Origin: Lachnospiraceae bacterium MD308
Lineage (GTDB): Bacteria > Bacillota > Clostridia > Lachnospirales > Lachnospiraceae
Reading direction: 5' to 3'
NCBI GenBank assembly: GCA_000403475.2
Contig: KE159795.1
Coordinates: forward strand, 2,150,970 to 2,214,969
DNA length: 64,000 bases
Position 1 is the stretch's first letter. Each line of letters begins with the position of its first letter. This document shows positions 1-9,100 of this stretch, in pieces. Made by a program: the position numbers and the translations under genes. Below the pieces are notes generated by a model. The model was not told the DNA's origin and made no database searches. It was given only the letters and a program-made list of their open reading frames with translations.

Positions 1-1
1 G

Positions 2-1366
2 ATGCCGTTCCACCCATCTAACGTATACACGATTGATGAGGTGAATGCGAATCTGTCTGATATCCTCCATGATGTTGAGAAGAAAGCATTAGTCAGCCTG
101 GACGGCGCGGTAGAATATTCTCTCCAGGATAAGATTCGCGACGGAAGGCTCTATGTTGACCAGGGCTTGATCGCGGGCTGTGCAGGCGGCGGTTTTGAAA
201 ATATCTGTGCGGCAGCAGATATTATCAAGGGACATTATATCGGTGCGGATGAATTTACTTTTAGTGTGTACCCGGCCAGCACGCCGATCTATATGGAGCT
301 GGTGAAGAACGGTGCGGTTGCGGACTTGATGGAGGCAGGGACAATTGTGAAGACGGCGTTCTGCGGCCCTTGCTTTGGAGCGGGAGATACCCCGGCAAAC
401 AATGCGTTTTCCATCAGGCATTCCACGAGAAACTTCCCGAACCGTGAAGGCTCGAAACTTCAGAACGGGCAGATATCATCCGTTGCACTTATGGACGCCC
501 GCTCAATCGCAGCGACAGCGGCGAACAAGGGATTCCTTACCCCGGCGACGGCGATAGATGTAGAGTATACAGGAAAGAAATATCATTTTGATGAAAAGAT
601 ATATGCAAATCGGGTGTTTGACAGCCACGGAGAGGCTGATTCATCGGTAGAGATTAAGTTTGGGCCGAACATCAAGGACTGGCCGGCGATGCCTGCTCTG
701 CCGGAAAATCTCTTGCTGAAAGTAGTATCGGAGATTCACGATCCGGTTACGACGACAGATGAGCTGATTCCGTCCGGGGAGACTTCTTCTTACCGTTCGA
801 ACCCGCTTGGACTTTCGGAGTTTGCATTGTCGAGAAAAGATCCGGCATATGTGGGCAGGGCGAAGGAAGTACAGAAGGCTCAGAAGGCTATCGAGGCAGA
901 GCAGTGTCCGGCTGAGGCTTTCGAGGAGTTAAAGCCGATAATCGGAAAGATTACAGAAACCTACACGGAGATTGACCGGACGAACCTGGGCATCGGAAGC
1001 ACTATCTTTGCAGTGAAGCCGGGGGACGGTTCCGCTAGGGAGCAGGCAGCGTCCTGCCAGAAGGTGCTTGGCGGATGGGCGAACATCGCCAATGAATATG
1101 CCACAAAGCGTTACCGCTCCAACTTAATCAACTGGGGGATGCTCCCGTTTATTACAGAGGAGGAGCATACGGCTCTCAGCTTTAAGAACGGGGACTATAT
1201 CTTTGTGCCGGAGGTTCGGAAAGCAGTTGAGGAGAAAGCGGCGGAGATAAAGGCGTATGTAGTCGGAGATTCACTTAAGGAGATTACATTGAAGCTTGGG
1301 GATATGACGGAAGCCGAGAGAGAGATTATCTTGAAGGGATGTCTGATAAATTATTACCGTGGGTAG
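2..1366 (+). CDS. Aconitase-superfamily hydratase, C-terminal part (5' truncated by window)
   Basis: The reading frame is open from the first base, so the ATG at 2 is probably an internal Met and the start lies outside the window. The visible 454 residues hold the end of the catalytic part: a Cys-Gly-Pro-Cys pair at visible residues 121-124, as in the [4Fe-4S] cluster loop of aconitases, and the RNFPNREGS stretch, which resembles the aconitase NRNFEGR signature. A swivel domain with GDGSAREQAA (compare GEGSSREHAA) and RYRSNLINWGMLPF follows. Members use an iron-sulfur cluster to dehydrate and rehydrate hydroxy-acids in the cytoplasm. The substrate (citrate or another tricarboxylate) cannot be decided from this part. 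A terminator follows within 50 bases, so this is the last gene of its transcript. Confidence 0.85.
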   Translation: MPFHPSNVYTIDEVNANLSDILHDVEKKALVSLDGAVEYSLQDKIRDGRLYVDQGLIAGCAGGGFENICAAADIIKGHYIGADEFTFSVYPASTPIYMELVKNGAVADLMEAGTIVKTAFCGPCFGAGDTPANNAFSIRHSTRNFPNREGSKLQNGQISSVALMDARSIAATAANKGFLTPATAIDVEYTGKKYHFDEKIYANRVFDSHGEADSSVEIKFGPNIKDWPAMPALPENLLLKVVSEIHDPVTTTDELIPSGETSSYRSNPLGLSEFALSRKDPAYVGRAKEVQKAQKAIEAEQCPAEAFEELKPIIGKITETYTEIDRTNLGIGSTIFAVKPGDGSAREQAASCQKVLGGWANIANEYATKRYRSNLINWGMLPFITEEEHTALSFKNGDYIFVPEVRKAVEEKAAEIKAYVVGDSLKEITLKLGDMTEAEREIILKGCLINYYRG

Positions 1367-1406
1367 AAGTGTAAATTGATAAAAGAATATATTGCTTTAT
1401 AATGCC

Positions 1407-1448
1407 AAAGGACATATAAGACCAAATAAGGAATTATATGTCCTTTTT
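1407..1448 (+). terminator. Rho-independent terminator after the hydratase gene
   Basis: A 13-bp stem (1407-1419 with 1434-1447) is followed by a run of five T. It ends the transcript of the aconitase-like gene. The rest of the 402-base interval before the next gene (1449-1768) is AT-rich and I see no further feature in it. Confidence 0.8.
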
Positions 1449-1768
1449 GCCGTGGCAATTCGGGGTTGATGTAAGCTTTAAAATTTTGTTGCACATTAAT
1501 CTTTCCTGTGCTAAGATAGTAGCAATTCATAGATTCTGTCATAGAATTTATCAATTCTTTGATCCGTTTTTGGATTGTCGGTACATTTGTTTGAAGTTTT
1601 CTTTCATGTGTTCCTTTGTTCACTGAGGATACCCCGACTGTATTATTTTGTAAAGAGGGTGATTGTTATGGTTAACGCCTGATTTTCTATTATTTGTGTT
1701 TGGATGTAAAGATTATATTGAAAGAAAGGAAAAGCGCAGAAAAGAAACTCTGTGCAGGTTTACTGTGT

Positions 1769-2752
1769 ATGAAAAAAGAATTTACAGGTGATAGCGACAG
1801 GATTGTTCATATTTATGATCGCATGTTTAAAAAGATACTGACCCTTTCGGCTCGTGCTGTTATCGGGCTGATCAATGGTCTGTTTGGGACAGAGTATCCT
1901 CCGGATAGTACGATAACTTATAATTGGACGGAACATCATGATGAGCATTTAAAGAAGACGCTGGCCGATACGATTGTTACAGTCAATTTCTCTCATTCGT
2001 ACCATATGGAAGCGCAGATGTATAAGGATGAAGAAATAGAATTCCGTGTGTTCGATTATAGTTATGGACATGCACTTAAATCAAGAAATGACGCGGATAT
2101 TTTACATTTCCCGGAACCAAGGATTATCTATCTGTACAATCATAAAAATATTTCTGATACCAAGGAAATCCTCCTTGATTTTGGAACACAAGGAACGTTT
2201 ACATATTGTGTTCCGGTCTTTAAGCTCTTAGAATACACCACCGAAGAATTAAGCAGTAAAAATATGGTAATACTCATCCCGTTTATGATACTTAAATTGC
2301 GTGACAGCATAAAAAAGAAACGAACCCCGGAAAATATGAAAGCGTTGCGGACGCTGATTCTTGATGATATAATAAATATCATCAACGAGAATCAGGCTCT
2401 TGGAAACATCACATCAGCAGATGCCAATAAACTTCGCAGCCTGATTCAGAAATTATATAATCATCTTTATTCCCATTATGAGGAGTTTATCGAAGGGGGT
2501 CTGAACGATATGATGGAAGAGGGGCTTATATTAGAAGCGGATATTCTTGAGGCAGAATTGACGGAGAAGATAACCAAAAGAGTGACGCAGCAGGTGACCG
2601 AGCAAGTAACACAGCAGGTGACACAGCAGGTGACGCGGGAGATTAAGGAGGGTATGATTTGTAAATTGTATGCGAAGTTGAAGGATGCCAAGCAGGTGGC
2701 GGAGCTTCTGGAACTCCCTCTTGATATGGTGCAGAAGGCAGTGGAACAATAG
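1769..2752 (+). CDS. Rpn family / PD-(D/E)XK nuclease-family transposase protein
   Basis: A 327-residue protein of the family usually annotated as Rpn recombination-promoting nuclease or PD-(D/E)XK nuclease family transposase. The N-terminal DRMFKKILT stretch and the later MEAQMY (E-x-Q) motif fit the DxxFK...ExQ nuclease core of the family. The known role of Rpn proteins is DNA cleavage that promotes RecA-independent recombination; activity here is inference. The C-terminus (about residues 265-295) is a five-unit VTQQ-type repeat, probably a coiled coil. I chose the ATG at 1769 because the longer frame begins with an unsupported TTG at 1694. The Shine-Dalgarno sequence is weak for either start. 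A second, divergent member lies at 62858-63802. Confidence 0.7.
   Translation: MKKEFTGDSDRIVHIYDRMFKKILTLSARAVIGLINGLFGTEYPPDSTITYNWTEHHDEHLKKTLADTIVTVNFSHSYHMEAQMYKDEEIEFRVFDYSYGHALKSRNDADILHFPEPRIIYLYNHKNISDTKEILLDFGTQGTFTYCVPVFKLLEYTTEELSSKNMVILIPFMILKLRDSIKKKRTPENMKALRTLILDDIINIINENQALGNITSADANKLRSLIQKLYNHLYSHYEEFIEGGLNDMMEEGLILEADILEAELTEKITKRVTQQVTEQVTQQVTQQVTREIKEGMICKLYAKLKDAKQVAELLELPLDMVQKAVEQ
2582..2641 (+). repeat. Five 12-bp tandem repeats inside the Rpn-family gene
   Basis: Five imperfect units of the form gtgacgcagcag encode V-T-Q/E-Q-(Q/V) repeats near the C-terminus. The period is a whole number of codons, so copy-number change would keep the frame. Confidence 0.85.
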
Positions 2753-2883
2753 CGAAAAGCAATCACGGGATGTAGATGGGAAAGTGCTTTTCTTAACCAG
2801 TAGTCCCGCAATGAAGGAAAAAGGGCTTCTGATGGGAATCGGTGAGACAGCATAGAATGATAAATTGCTGCTTAAACGTAGGG

Positions 2884-2926
2884 AATCTTAACGGTCAGTT
2901 AATACGGATTTGACTGTTAAGGTTTT
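2884..2926 (+). terminator. Terminator after the Rpn-family gene
   Basis: A 14-bp stem with two G-U pairs (2884-2897 with 2911-2924) and a 13-base loop, followed by TT and a T-rich tract further on. It lies between the nuclease gene and the sigma-factor gene. Confidence 0.65.
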
Positions 2927-2961
2927 CTGCGTTATTTTTTTATGATTTTTTATGTTTTTAT

Positions 2962-2988
2962 TGCAACAGATGGAAGATTTTTTTACTC
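2962..2988 (+). promoter_or_regulatory. Possible ECF-type promoter of the sigma-factor gene
   Basis: TGCAAC (2962-2967), a 17-base spacer and ACTC (2985-2988) resemble an ECF-type promoter. A similar TGTAAT-16-ACTC arrangement is at 63937-63962. ECF sigma genes often drive themselves from such sites, but this is pattern-based and weak. Confidence 0.3.
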
Positions 2989-3048
2989 TTATATATATAC
3001 AGTATATACAGTTAGTCGGTGCCGATACCATATCAGGGAGGAAAGGAT

Positions 3049-3534
3049 ATGAGATGTGATGCGAAAAAATTTGCGCAGATGTACGAAGAGATATATAAAG
3101 ATTTGTACCGCTTTGCTCTGTGCAGGATGAGGAATGTGCAGGACGCGGAGGATGCGGTGAGTGAGTCTGTGCTTGCGGCATATGAGAATATTCATAAACT
3201 GCAAAAGGAGGCTGCATTTAAAAGTTGGATGTTTGTGATTTTGGCAAATAAATGCAGGAAAAAGTTAAAGGAATCCGGGGACAGACAGAAAAGAGAAGAG
3301 GGAGGGCTGGGGAATTTACCAGAGGCTTCCAAAGAAACCCTGGATTATGGAATTGCTTTAGACGTGAAAAAAGCATTTCTTATATTGTCGCCGGAGGAGC
3401 AGGAGATTATAGCGCTTTCTGTTTTTGGAGGATACAACAGCAGGGAAATTGGAAGTGTGCTGAATCTGAATCCAAACACTGTGCGTTCAAAGAGAAGTCG
3501 TGCGCTGGAAAAGATGGAATATATATTGGAGTAG
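3049..3534 (+). CDS. ECF-type RNA polymerase sigma factor
   Basis: A 161-residue sigma-70 family protein. Region 2 (about residues 10-75, with LYRFALCRMRNVQDAEDAVSE and FKSWMFVILANKC) should bind core polymerase and the -10 element. Region 4 (about 105-158, LSPEEQEIIALSVFGGYNSREIG then an HTH) should bind the -35. I chose the ATG at 3049 because AGGGAGGAAAGG lies just upstream, whereas the GTG at 3019 has no ribosome site. The stop is 16 bases before the next gene, so it is cotranscribed with the membrane beta-propeller protein. That protein may be its regulator or target. Confidence 0.88.
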   Translation: MRCDAKKFAQMYEEIYKDLYRFALCRMRNVQDAEDAVSESVLAAYENIHKLQKEAAFKSWMFVILANKCRKKLKESGDRQKREEGGLGNLPEASKETLDYGIALDVKKAFLILSPEEQEIIALSVFGGYNSREIGSVLNLNPNTVRSKRSRALEKMEYILE

Positions 3535-3550
3535 GAAAGGGGTATCTTTT

Positions 3551-5596
3551 ATGGAAAGAAGAGAGCAGGATATTCTGGATAAAGTAGAAGAGAAGACAAA
3601 AGATATACAGGTGCCGGAGAGTTTAAGACCTGAACAGATTGAAAAGCTTTTGGAGGAGAAGGGTAAGAATAATAAATCGAATCGTGCGCGATTGTATCGG
3701 ATCGGAGGCTTGTTGGCGGCGTGTCTTGTGCTGGCAGCAGGAATCGGAATTACAAGAAACATGGGGAAGAATATGACTTTGGGGAATACTACTGAGAACG
3801 TGGCAGAGCTTGCAGAAGAATCGAAGCAGGATACTGGCGGCAGCTCTTTTCCGGAAGATGTAAGTGATGCGGGCTCAGAGGAAAAAACAGATGATTATAA
3901 AAAGGTATATTCTTATATTAAAGCGAAGCTTGATATGCAAACGCGCGAGGAATCAATGTTCTTTGATACAGCAGAATCTGGCGCGGTAAAAGATGCGATG
4001 CCTTCTGATATGAAGAAAGAAAGCGTTTCGGAGGATATGGCAATGTCCGCGACAGATACGGGGGGCGCAAATGCTTCTGGCGGAGGCTATTCGGAGACCA
4101 ATGTCCGTCAGGAAGGGGTAGACGAGGGTGATATCGTGAAAACGGATGGAAGGTATCTGTATGTTCTAAAAGAGAGCGGAGAACAGATTTCTATTGTGGA
4201 TACGAAGGGGGCTTTAAAGGAAGTCGGAAAGATTAAGGCAAAAAAGAACCGGCAGATACAGGAAATATATGTGATGCCGGAGGAGAAACGGCTGGTCTGC
4301 ATTGCCGCTGTATACGAGAAACAACAGCTTAAGAAGACAGCGGGGGATGACGCAGAAGAAGTGTATATCTATGATGAGGACTTTACTTATCTGGGAAACG
4401 GCGGCGGAATGTCAGAAAAGATTGAGGCGGTCACCTACGAGATTAATACTCCCGAGAACCCGAAAAAGCTTGGAAGTATCACCCAGAGTGGTTATTATAC
4501 TTCCTCCAGGCTGGCAGGAGGATATCTTTACCTGTTTAGTAATTATAGTGTAGGAAACAATATTGACAGTCACAAGCCCCGCACTTTTATACCGATGGTA
4601 AATGATGACCTGATCAGGGAAAAAGATATCAGCCTGCCTCCATTCAAATGCGGGAGTATGTATGAAGTGGTTACGGCAGTCAACCTTGATAAGCCCTCGG
4701 AGGCGGCAGATAGTAAGGCAATATTTACAGATGGCGGGAGCTTGTATGTGAGCAATGAAAATATCTATTATTATGAGACCCAATGGAGTGATAATGGGGA
4801 TGCAGAAAAAACAGTTATACGAAAGCTTGGATACAAGGATGGGAAGCTGTCGTCGGCAGTTCAAGGCAATATCAAAGGTTATATTAATGACTCGTTCTCT
4901 ATCGATGAATACAAAGGGTATCTTCGTATCGTGGCAACGGTGGGGGAGACAAACTCGGTCTATGTATTGGACGGAAAGCTTAAGACGATTGGCTCCATCA
5001 AGAAGCTTGCGAAAGATGAGAGGGTGTATTCCGCAAGATTACTCGGAGATACGGGATATTTTGTGACCTTCCGGGAGACAGATCCATTATTCAGTGTGGA
5101 TTTCTCGAATCCAAAGAATCCAAAGATTTTAGGAAAGTTAAAGATACCGGGATTTTCAGATTATCTGCATTTTTATGGAAAGGATAAGCTTCTTGGAATT
5201 GGCATGAATGTGGAGGAAGATGCGCAGGTCACAGATGGAGTAAAGCTTAGCATGTTTGATATTTCCGATAACACAGATGTAAAAGAGGAGAATAAGCTTG
5301 TATTGAAAAATGTCTATAGTACAGATGTATCATATGATTATAAAGCGGCTCTTATAGATGTGGGCAGGAATATTATCGGATTTACAGGAAGTACGGGAGG
5401 CGGAGAACGCTACTATCTGTTCAGTTATGATGAGAAAGAGGGCTTTTCGTGCAATATGTCTGAAGAAATTAACGGACGCTCCATGAGGAGTGCCAGAGGA
5501 CTATATATCGGTGATTCACTGTATATTGTGTGTGGGAATGTGATTGAGGCATATTCACTTAAGGACTATAGAAAAGTAGAGGATCTGATTTTATAG
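3551..5596 (+). CDS. Membrane-anchored beta-propeller domain protein
   Basis: A 681-residue protein. A short cytoplasmic N-terminus (1-50) is followed by one membrane span (about 51-68) and a low-complexity linker with Gly/Ser/Glu and Met-rich parts. A large extracellular domain follows, with the NVRQEGVDEGDIVKTDGRYL signature of the secreted beta-propeller family common in Clostridia and archaea. Biochemical function is unknown for the family. The start at 3551 is preceded by GGAAAGGGG, and the gene directly follows an ECF sigma factor. The short, charged cytoplasmic tail therefore makes an anti-sigma role conceivable, but no zinc-finger anti-sigma motif is visible. Confidence 0.8.
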   Translation: MERREQDILDKVEEKTKDIQVPESLRPEQIEKLLEEKGKNNKSNRARLYRIGGLLAACLVLAAGIGITRNMGKNMTLGNTTENVAELAEESKQDTGGSSFPEDVSDAGSEEKTDDYKKVYSYIKAKLDMQTREESMFFDTAESGAVKDAMPSDMKKESVSEDMAMSATDTGGANASGGGYSETNVRQEGVDEGDIVKTDGRYLYVLKESGEQISIVDTKGALKEVGKIKAKKNRQIQEIYVMPEEKRLVCIAAVYEKQQLKKTAGDDAEEVYIYDEDFTYLGNGGGMSEKIEAVTYEINTPENPKKLGSITQSGYYTSSRLAGGYLYLFSNYSVGNNIDSHKPRTFIPMVNDDLIREKDISLPPFKCGSMYEVVTAVNLDKPSEAADSKAIFTDGGSLYVSNENIYYYETQWSDNGDAEKTVIRKLGYKDGKLSSAVQGNIKGYINDSFSIDEYKGYLRIVATVGETNSVYVLDGKLKTIGSIKKLAKDERVYSARLLGDTGYFVTFRETDPLFSVDFSNPKNPKILGKLKIPGFSDYLHFYGKDKLLGIGMNVEEDAQVTDGVKLSMFDISDNTDVKEENKLVLKNVYSTDVSYDYKAALIDVGRNIIGFTGSTGGGERYYLFSYDEKEGFSCNMSEEINGRSMRSARGLYIGDSLYIVCGNVIEAYSLKDYRKVEDLIL

Positions 5597-5642
5597 TATT
5601 GTGTGAATTGTGAGAAAATATATAAAAAATAACAAAAAAGCA

Positions 5643-5671
5643 TTGACAAATAAATGCGATGGTGGTATCAT
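5643..5671 (+). promoter_or_regulatory. Sigma-A promoter of the structured RNA
   Basis: TTGACA (5643-5648), a 17-base spacer and TATCAT (5666-5671). The -35 is exact. Transcription would begin near 5678 and enter the structured RNA. Confidence 0.8.
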
Positions 5672-5677
5672 AAGAAC

Positions 5678-6046
5678 ATCAAAAAAGAAGTTAATCTTTT
5701 AAATATAAAAGGAAGGAGGCTCACTCCAGTGGACACAGTAAAAGAAACAACAATTCAATATGTTAGTGGTATGGCAGACGGAAGTTCCCGGAGAGAAGCC
5801 TTAACCTCTAGTATTTAAAGATAAGCCGGAAAAATAGAATGAAAAATGAGAGTTCGGAGAAGAGAGAACCGGTGAAAAGTAAGGATTTGTAATCTGCAGA
5901 CATATTGAAGTAATGTACCACATAGATTTAAAAAAGGCTTGGGAACGGTTAATCCAGTGAATTCCTCCGAATTATAAAATAGAAGCAAATTAAACTGAAT
6001 ATAAAAATATAGCAGCCATTGGAGTAGAAAATTCCGGTGGCTGTTT
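5678..6046 (+). ncRNA. Structured non-coding RNA with pseudoknots (raiA-like candidate)
   Basis: This 565-base interval between genes holds a promoter, a region of extensive long-range pairing and a terminator, but no convincing gene. Helices visible by eye: GGAGG/CCUCC with UCAC/GUGA closing the domain (5715-5724 with 5957-5968); a perfect 10-bp helix 5754-5763 with 5900-5909; GUUCCC/GGGAAC (5784-5789 with 5941-5946); AAGCC/GGCUU (5796-5800 with 5936-5940); UUAACC/GGUUAA (5801-5806 with 5947-5952). The third and fourth cross the 10-bp helix, so the fold is pseudoknotted. Size, autonomy and clostridial host resemble the raiA RNA class, but I cannot run the covariance model. It does not look like tmRNA, SRP RNA or RNase P RNA. 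Confidence 0.75.
6012..6046 (+). terminator. Terminator of the structured RNA
   Basis: An approximately 12-bp stem with G-U pairs (6012-6023 with 6032-6043), an 8-base loop, and a short T run at the 3' side. It closes the RNA transcription unit before the next promoter at 6085. Confidence 0.7.
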
Positions 6047-6084
6047 CGTGGTTATAGGAATTTTGTAATTATTAAGTGTATATT

Positions 6085-6113
6085 TTGACATTGAGAGAGC
6101 CATATGCTACACT
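6085..6113 (+). promoter_or_regulatory. Sigma-A promoter of the TPR/acidic-repeat gene
   Basis: TTGACA (6085-6090), a 17-base spacer and TACACT (6108-6113), about 57 bases upstream of the chosen start codon. Confidence 0.7.
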
Positions 6114-6170
6114 AATAATAATGGTTTTAACAGTAAGAGTAGGCAAAAGATACATTTTGAGGTGAGAATT

Positions 6171-9100
6171 TTGGATAAATATGAATATCGGGTAAAAACA
6201 GAGCAACTGCTTGAATATACGGAGAAGAAGCAGTATCGGAAAGCAATGGAAATTGCAGATACAATCGATTGGCGCAGGGTGAAGAGTGCGTCTATGTTGA
6301 ATACGGTCAGTGAAGTTTATGAATACTGTGGAGAATTCCAGAAGAGCCGTGATATATTATTCATGGCGTTTGATCGTTCGCCGGGAAGCCGAAAGATTGT
6401 TTACAGGCTTGCGACTTTGGCGCTTAAGGTTAATGATCCGGATGAAGCTTCGGATTGTTATGAAGAGTTCGTGAAGCTGGCGCCAAAAGATCCGAACCAG
6501 TATATTTTGAAATACAGGATTCTTAAGGTGCAAAGGGCGCCGGTTGAGGAGCAGATTGCGGCGCTTGAGGAGTTTAAGAAGGCAGAGTATATTGAAAAAT
6601 GGGCATATGAGCTGGCGAAGCTATATCATGATGCAGGCATGGTGCGGGAGTGCTTAGAGGAATGTGATGATCTGATTTTGTGGTTTAGCGAGGGCAAGTA
6701 TGTCTATCTTGCGATGGAACTTAAGATGAAGTATAAGCCGCTTACTCCGCTTCAGCAGGAAAAGTATGATAAGCATACTGGTAAAAAGACAAAGGACATC
6801 GTAATTCCGGGGCAAGAGGAAGAAGATGAAGAAGAGGATAAGACGGAGACTGCAAATGGGAACACGCAAGAGATTCCTCCGCTGAAAGAGGAGGCTGCGA
6901 CTGAAAAAGAAGAAGTGGAAGAGAAGAGTGTACCTAAGCAAACTCCTACGGAAGAGAAAGACGATGTAAAAGAAGCGGAGGAAGAAAAAAGCAAACCTCG
7001 TGCTCCGATTACCAGGATTGTGACGGGCGCAACTCTTGAGGAGGCGCTTGCAAGCGGGGTTGCGATGGCAGCAGGCTTGAATCAGGAAGAGAAGGCTATG
7101 GCTGAAAGAGATGAGGAATTGAAAGTCAGCGGCCAGATGAAGATAGAGGATATTCTTCAGGAGTGGGAAGAAAAGCAGAAAGTGAATGCGGATGCTATTG
7201 AAAAGCAGAAGGCGGAGGATAAGGAAAGACTGCGGATTGAGCGTCAGGAAGCCGAAAAGCGAAAAGAAGCATCGCGCAAAGCTGCGGAAGAGGCAGCGAG
7301 AAAAGCAGAAGAGGAAGCCAGGAAGAAAGCTGCGGAAGAAGCGGCGAGAAAAGCAGAAGAGGAAGCGAAGAAGAAAGCGGAAGAAGCGGCGGCTAGAAAA
7401 GAAGCAGAGGAAACTGCAAGAAAGGCAGAAGAAGCGGCGAAAAAGGCAGAAGAAGCTAGAAGGAAAGCTGCAGAGGAAGCGGAGAAGTTAGCGGCCAGTC
7501 AAACTGCGGCAAAGAAAAAAGCAAAAGGGGCAGCGACAAGTGCGCCTAAGTCCAAAAAAACTAAGAAAAATATACTGGAGGAGAAGACCCAAAAACTCCC
7601 GGATGATATTATGGAGCTTGTGGAGCAGCTTGAAAGCAGAGTGTCCGGCACAGCGTCACCTCAAAAAGAGGAAGAGGAGGAGTTTGAACAGGAGGATCTA
7701 TTAGAAGCTCTTGCAGAAGATTTTGGAGAGGGAGAACCGGCGGTTCTTTTAGAAGCTGAATTGCAAGTCGATGAATCGGAAGAAGAGTACGATTTTAAAG
7801 AAGAGGAACCGGAAGAAGATTTACTTGAGGAAGAGGAATCGGAAGGTGACTTCGAGGAAGACGATTTCGAAGAGGAGGAACCGGAAGGGGAAGACGTTGG
7901 AGAAGAAGAGCCCGAGAACGATGAATCCGAGGATGATTTTGAAGAAGAAGAGTCGGAAGATGATTTTGGGGATGACGAATCTGAGGAAGGTTTTGAGGAA
8001 GACGACTTCGAGGACGATGAATCGGAAGACTTTGAGAAAGACGATTTCGAGGACGAATCTGAGGAGGAAGATTTCGAGGATGACGAATCTGAGGAGGACT
8101 TTGAGGAAGACAATTTTGATGATGAATCCGAGGAGGACTTTGAGGAAGATGATTTTGATGATGATGAATCCGAGGAAGACTTCGAGGAAGATGATTTTGA
8201 CGATGATGAATCCGAGGAAGACTTCGAGGAAGATGATTTTGACGATGAATCTGAGGAAGATTTTGAAGAAGACTTTGAGGAAGACGATTTCGATGACGAA
8301 TCTGAGGAGGACTTTGAGGAAGACGATTTCGATGACGAATCCGATGAAGATTTTGAAGAAGATGAATTTGGAGAAGAAGGCGACTTTGACGAGGATGAGT
8401 TCGATGAAGATGAGTTTATAGAATCGGAAGATGACTTCGACGAAGAAGATTTTGACGAAGACGACTTTGAAGAGGAAGACTTTGAGGACGGAGAATCGGA
8501 AGACGAGGACGATTTTGACGAAGATGAACTCGATGAAGATGAACTTGACGAAGATGAGCTTGATGAGGAAGATTTTGAGGAGGAAGAGGAAGAAGAAATC
8601 TCCCTTGAAATTGAGGAGCCTTCTGAGGAGGAGATACAGAAACGGTTTAAAAAGGCAAAAGGCGGAGGAGGTGTTCCGTTTGATACAGGTTTTGTGGTTA
8701 CAGGGCGTTATGATTTGAGTGCCACTAGCGAAATCGGTTTGAAAGCGGGACTGACTGAGGAACAGAAAAAGTTGTTCTCTTACTTTGTGCCGGTTCGCGG
8801 TATGAGTGAGCAGATTGTAGAAGCTCTTGATAATGACCGCAGAGCTCAGAGAGAAGGGACATCTAAGACAGGAAACCTCTTGGTAATCGGCAGAAAGGGC
8901 TCTGGTAAGACTGTTCTTGCTGTAGATATTGTAAAAGCAATTCAGAAGCAGAGGAACTTAAAGCAGGGCAAGGTTGCAATTGTCACTGGCGAATCTTTAA
9001 ATAAGAAGGAACTGCCGAACATCATCCAGAAGCTTAAGGGCGGAGCCATCATTGTAGAGAAAGCAGGAAAGCTTAATTCGAGAACAGTGAAGGAACTGAA

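Noticed and set aside
5729..5818. A 29-codon GTG-start reading frame with AAGGAGG upstream
   Set aside because: Its GGAGG takes part in the closing helix of the structured RNA, and its codons include arms of four other helices. The RNA explanation is more economical; a peptide cannot be fully excluded.
7661..8113. Ser/Lys-rich frame on the minus strand
   Set aside because: It is the complement of the acidic repeats; its regularity comes from the repeat, not from coding.
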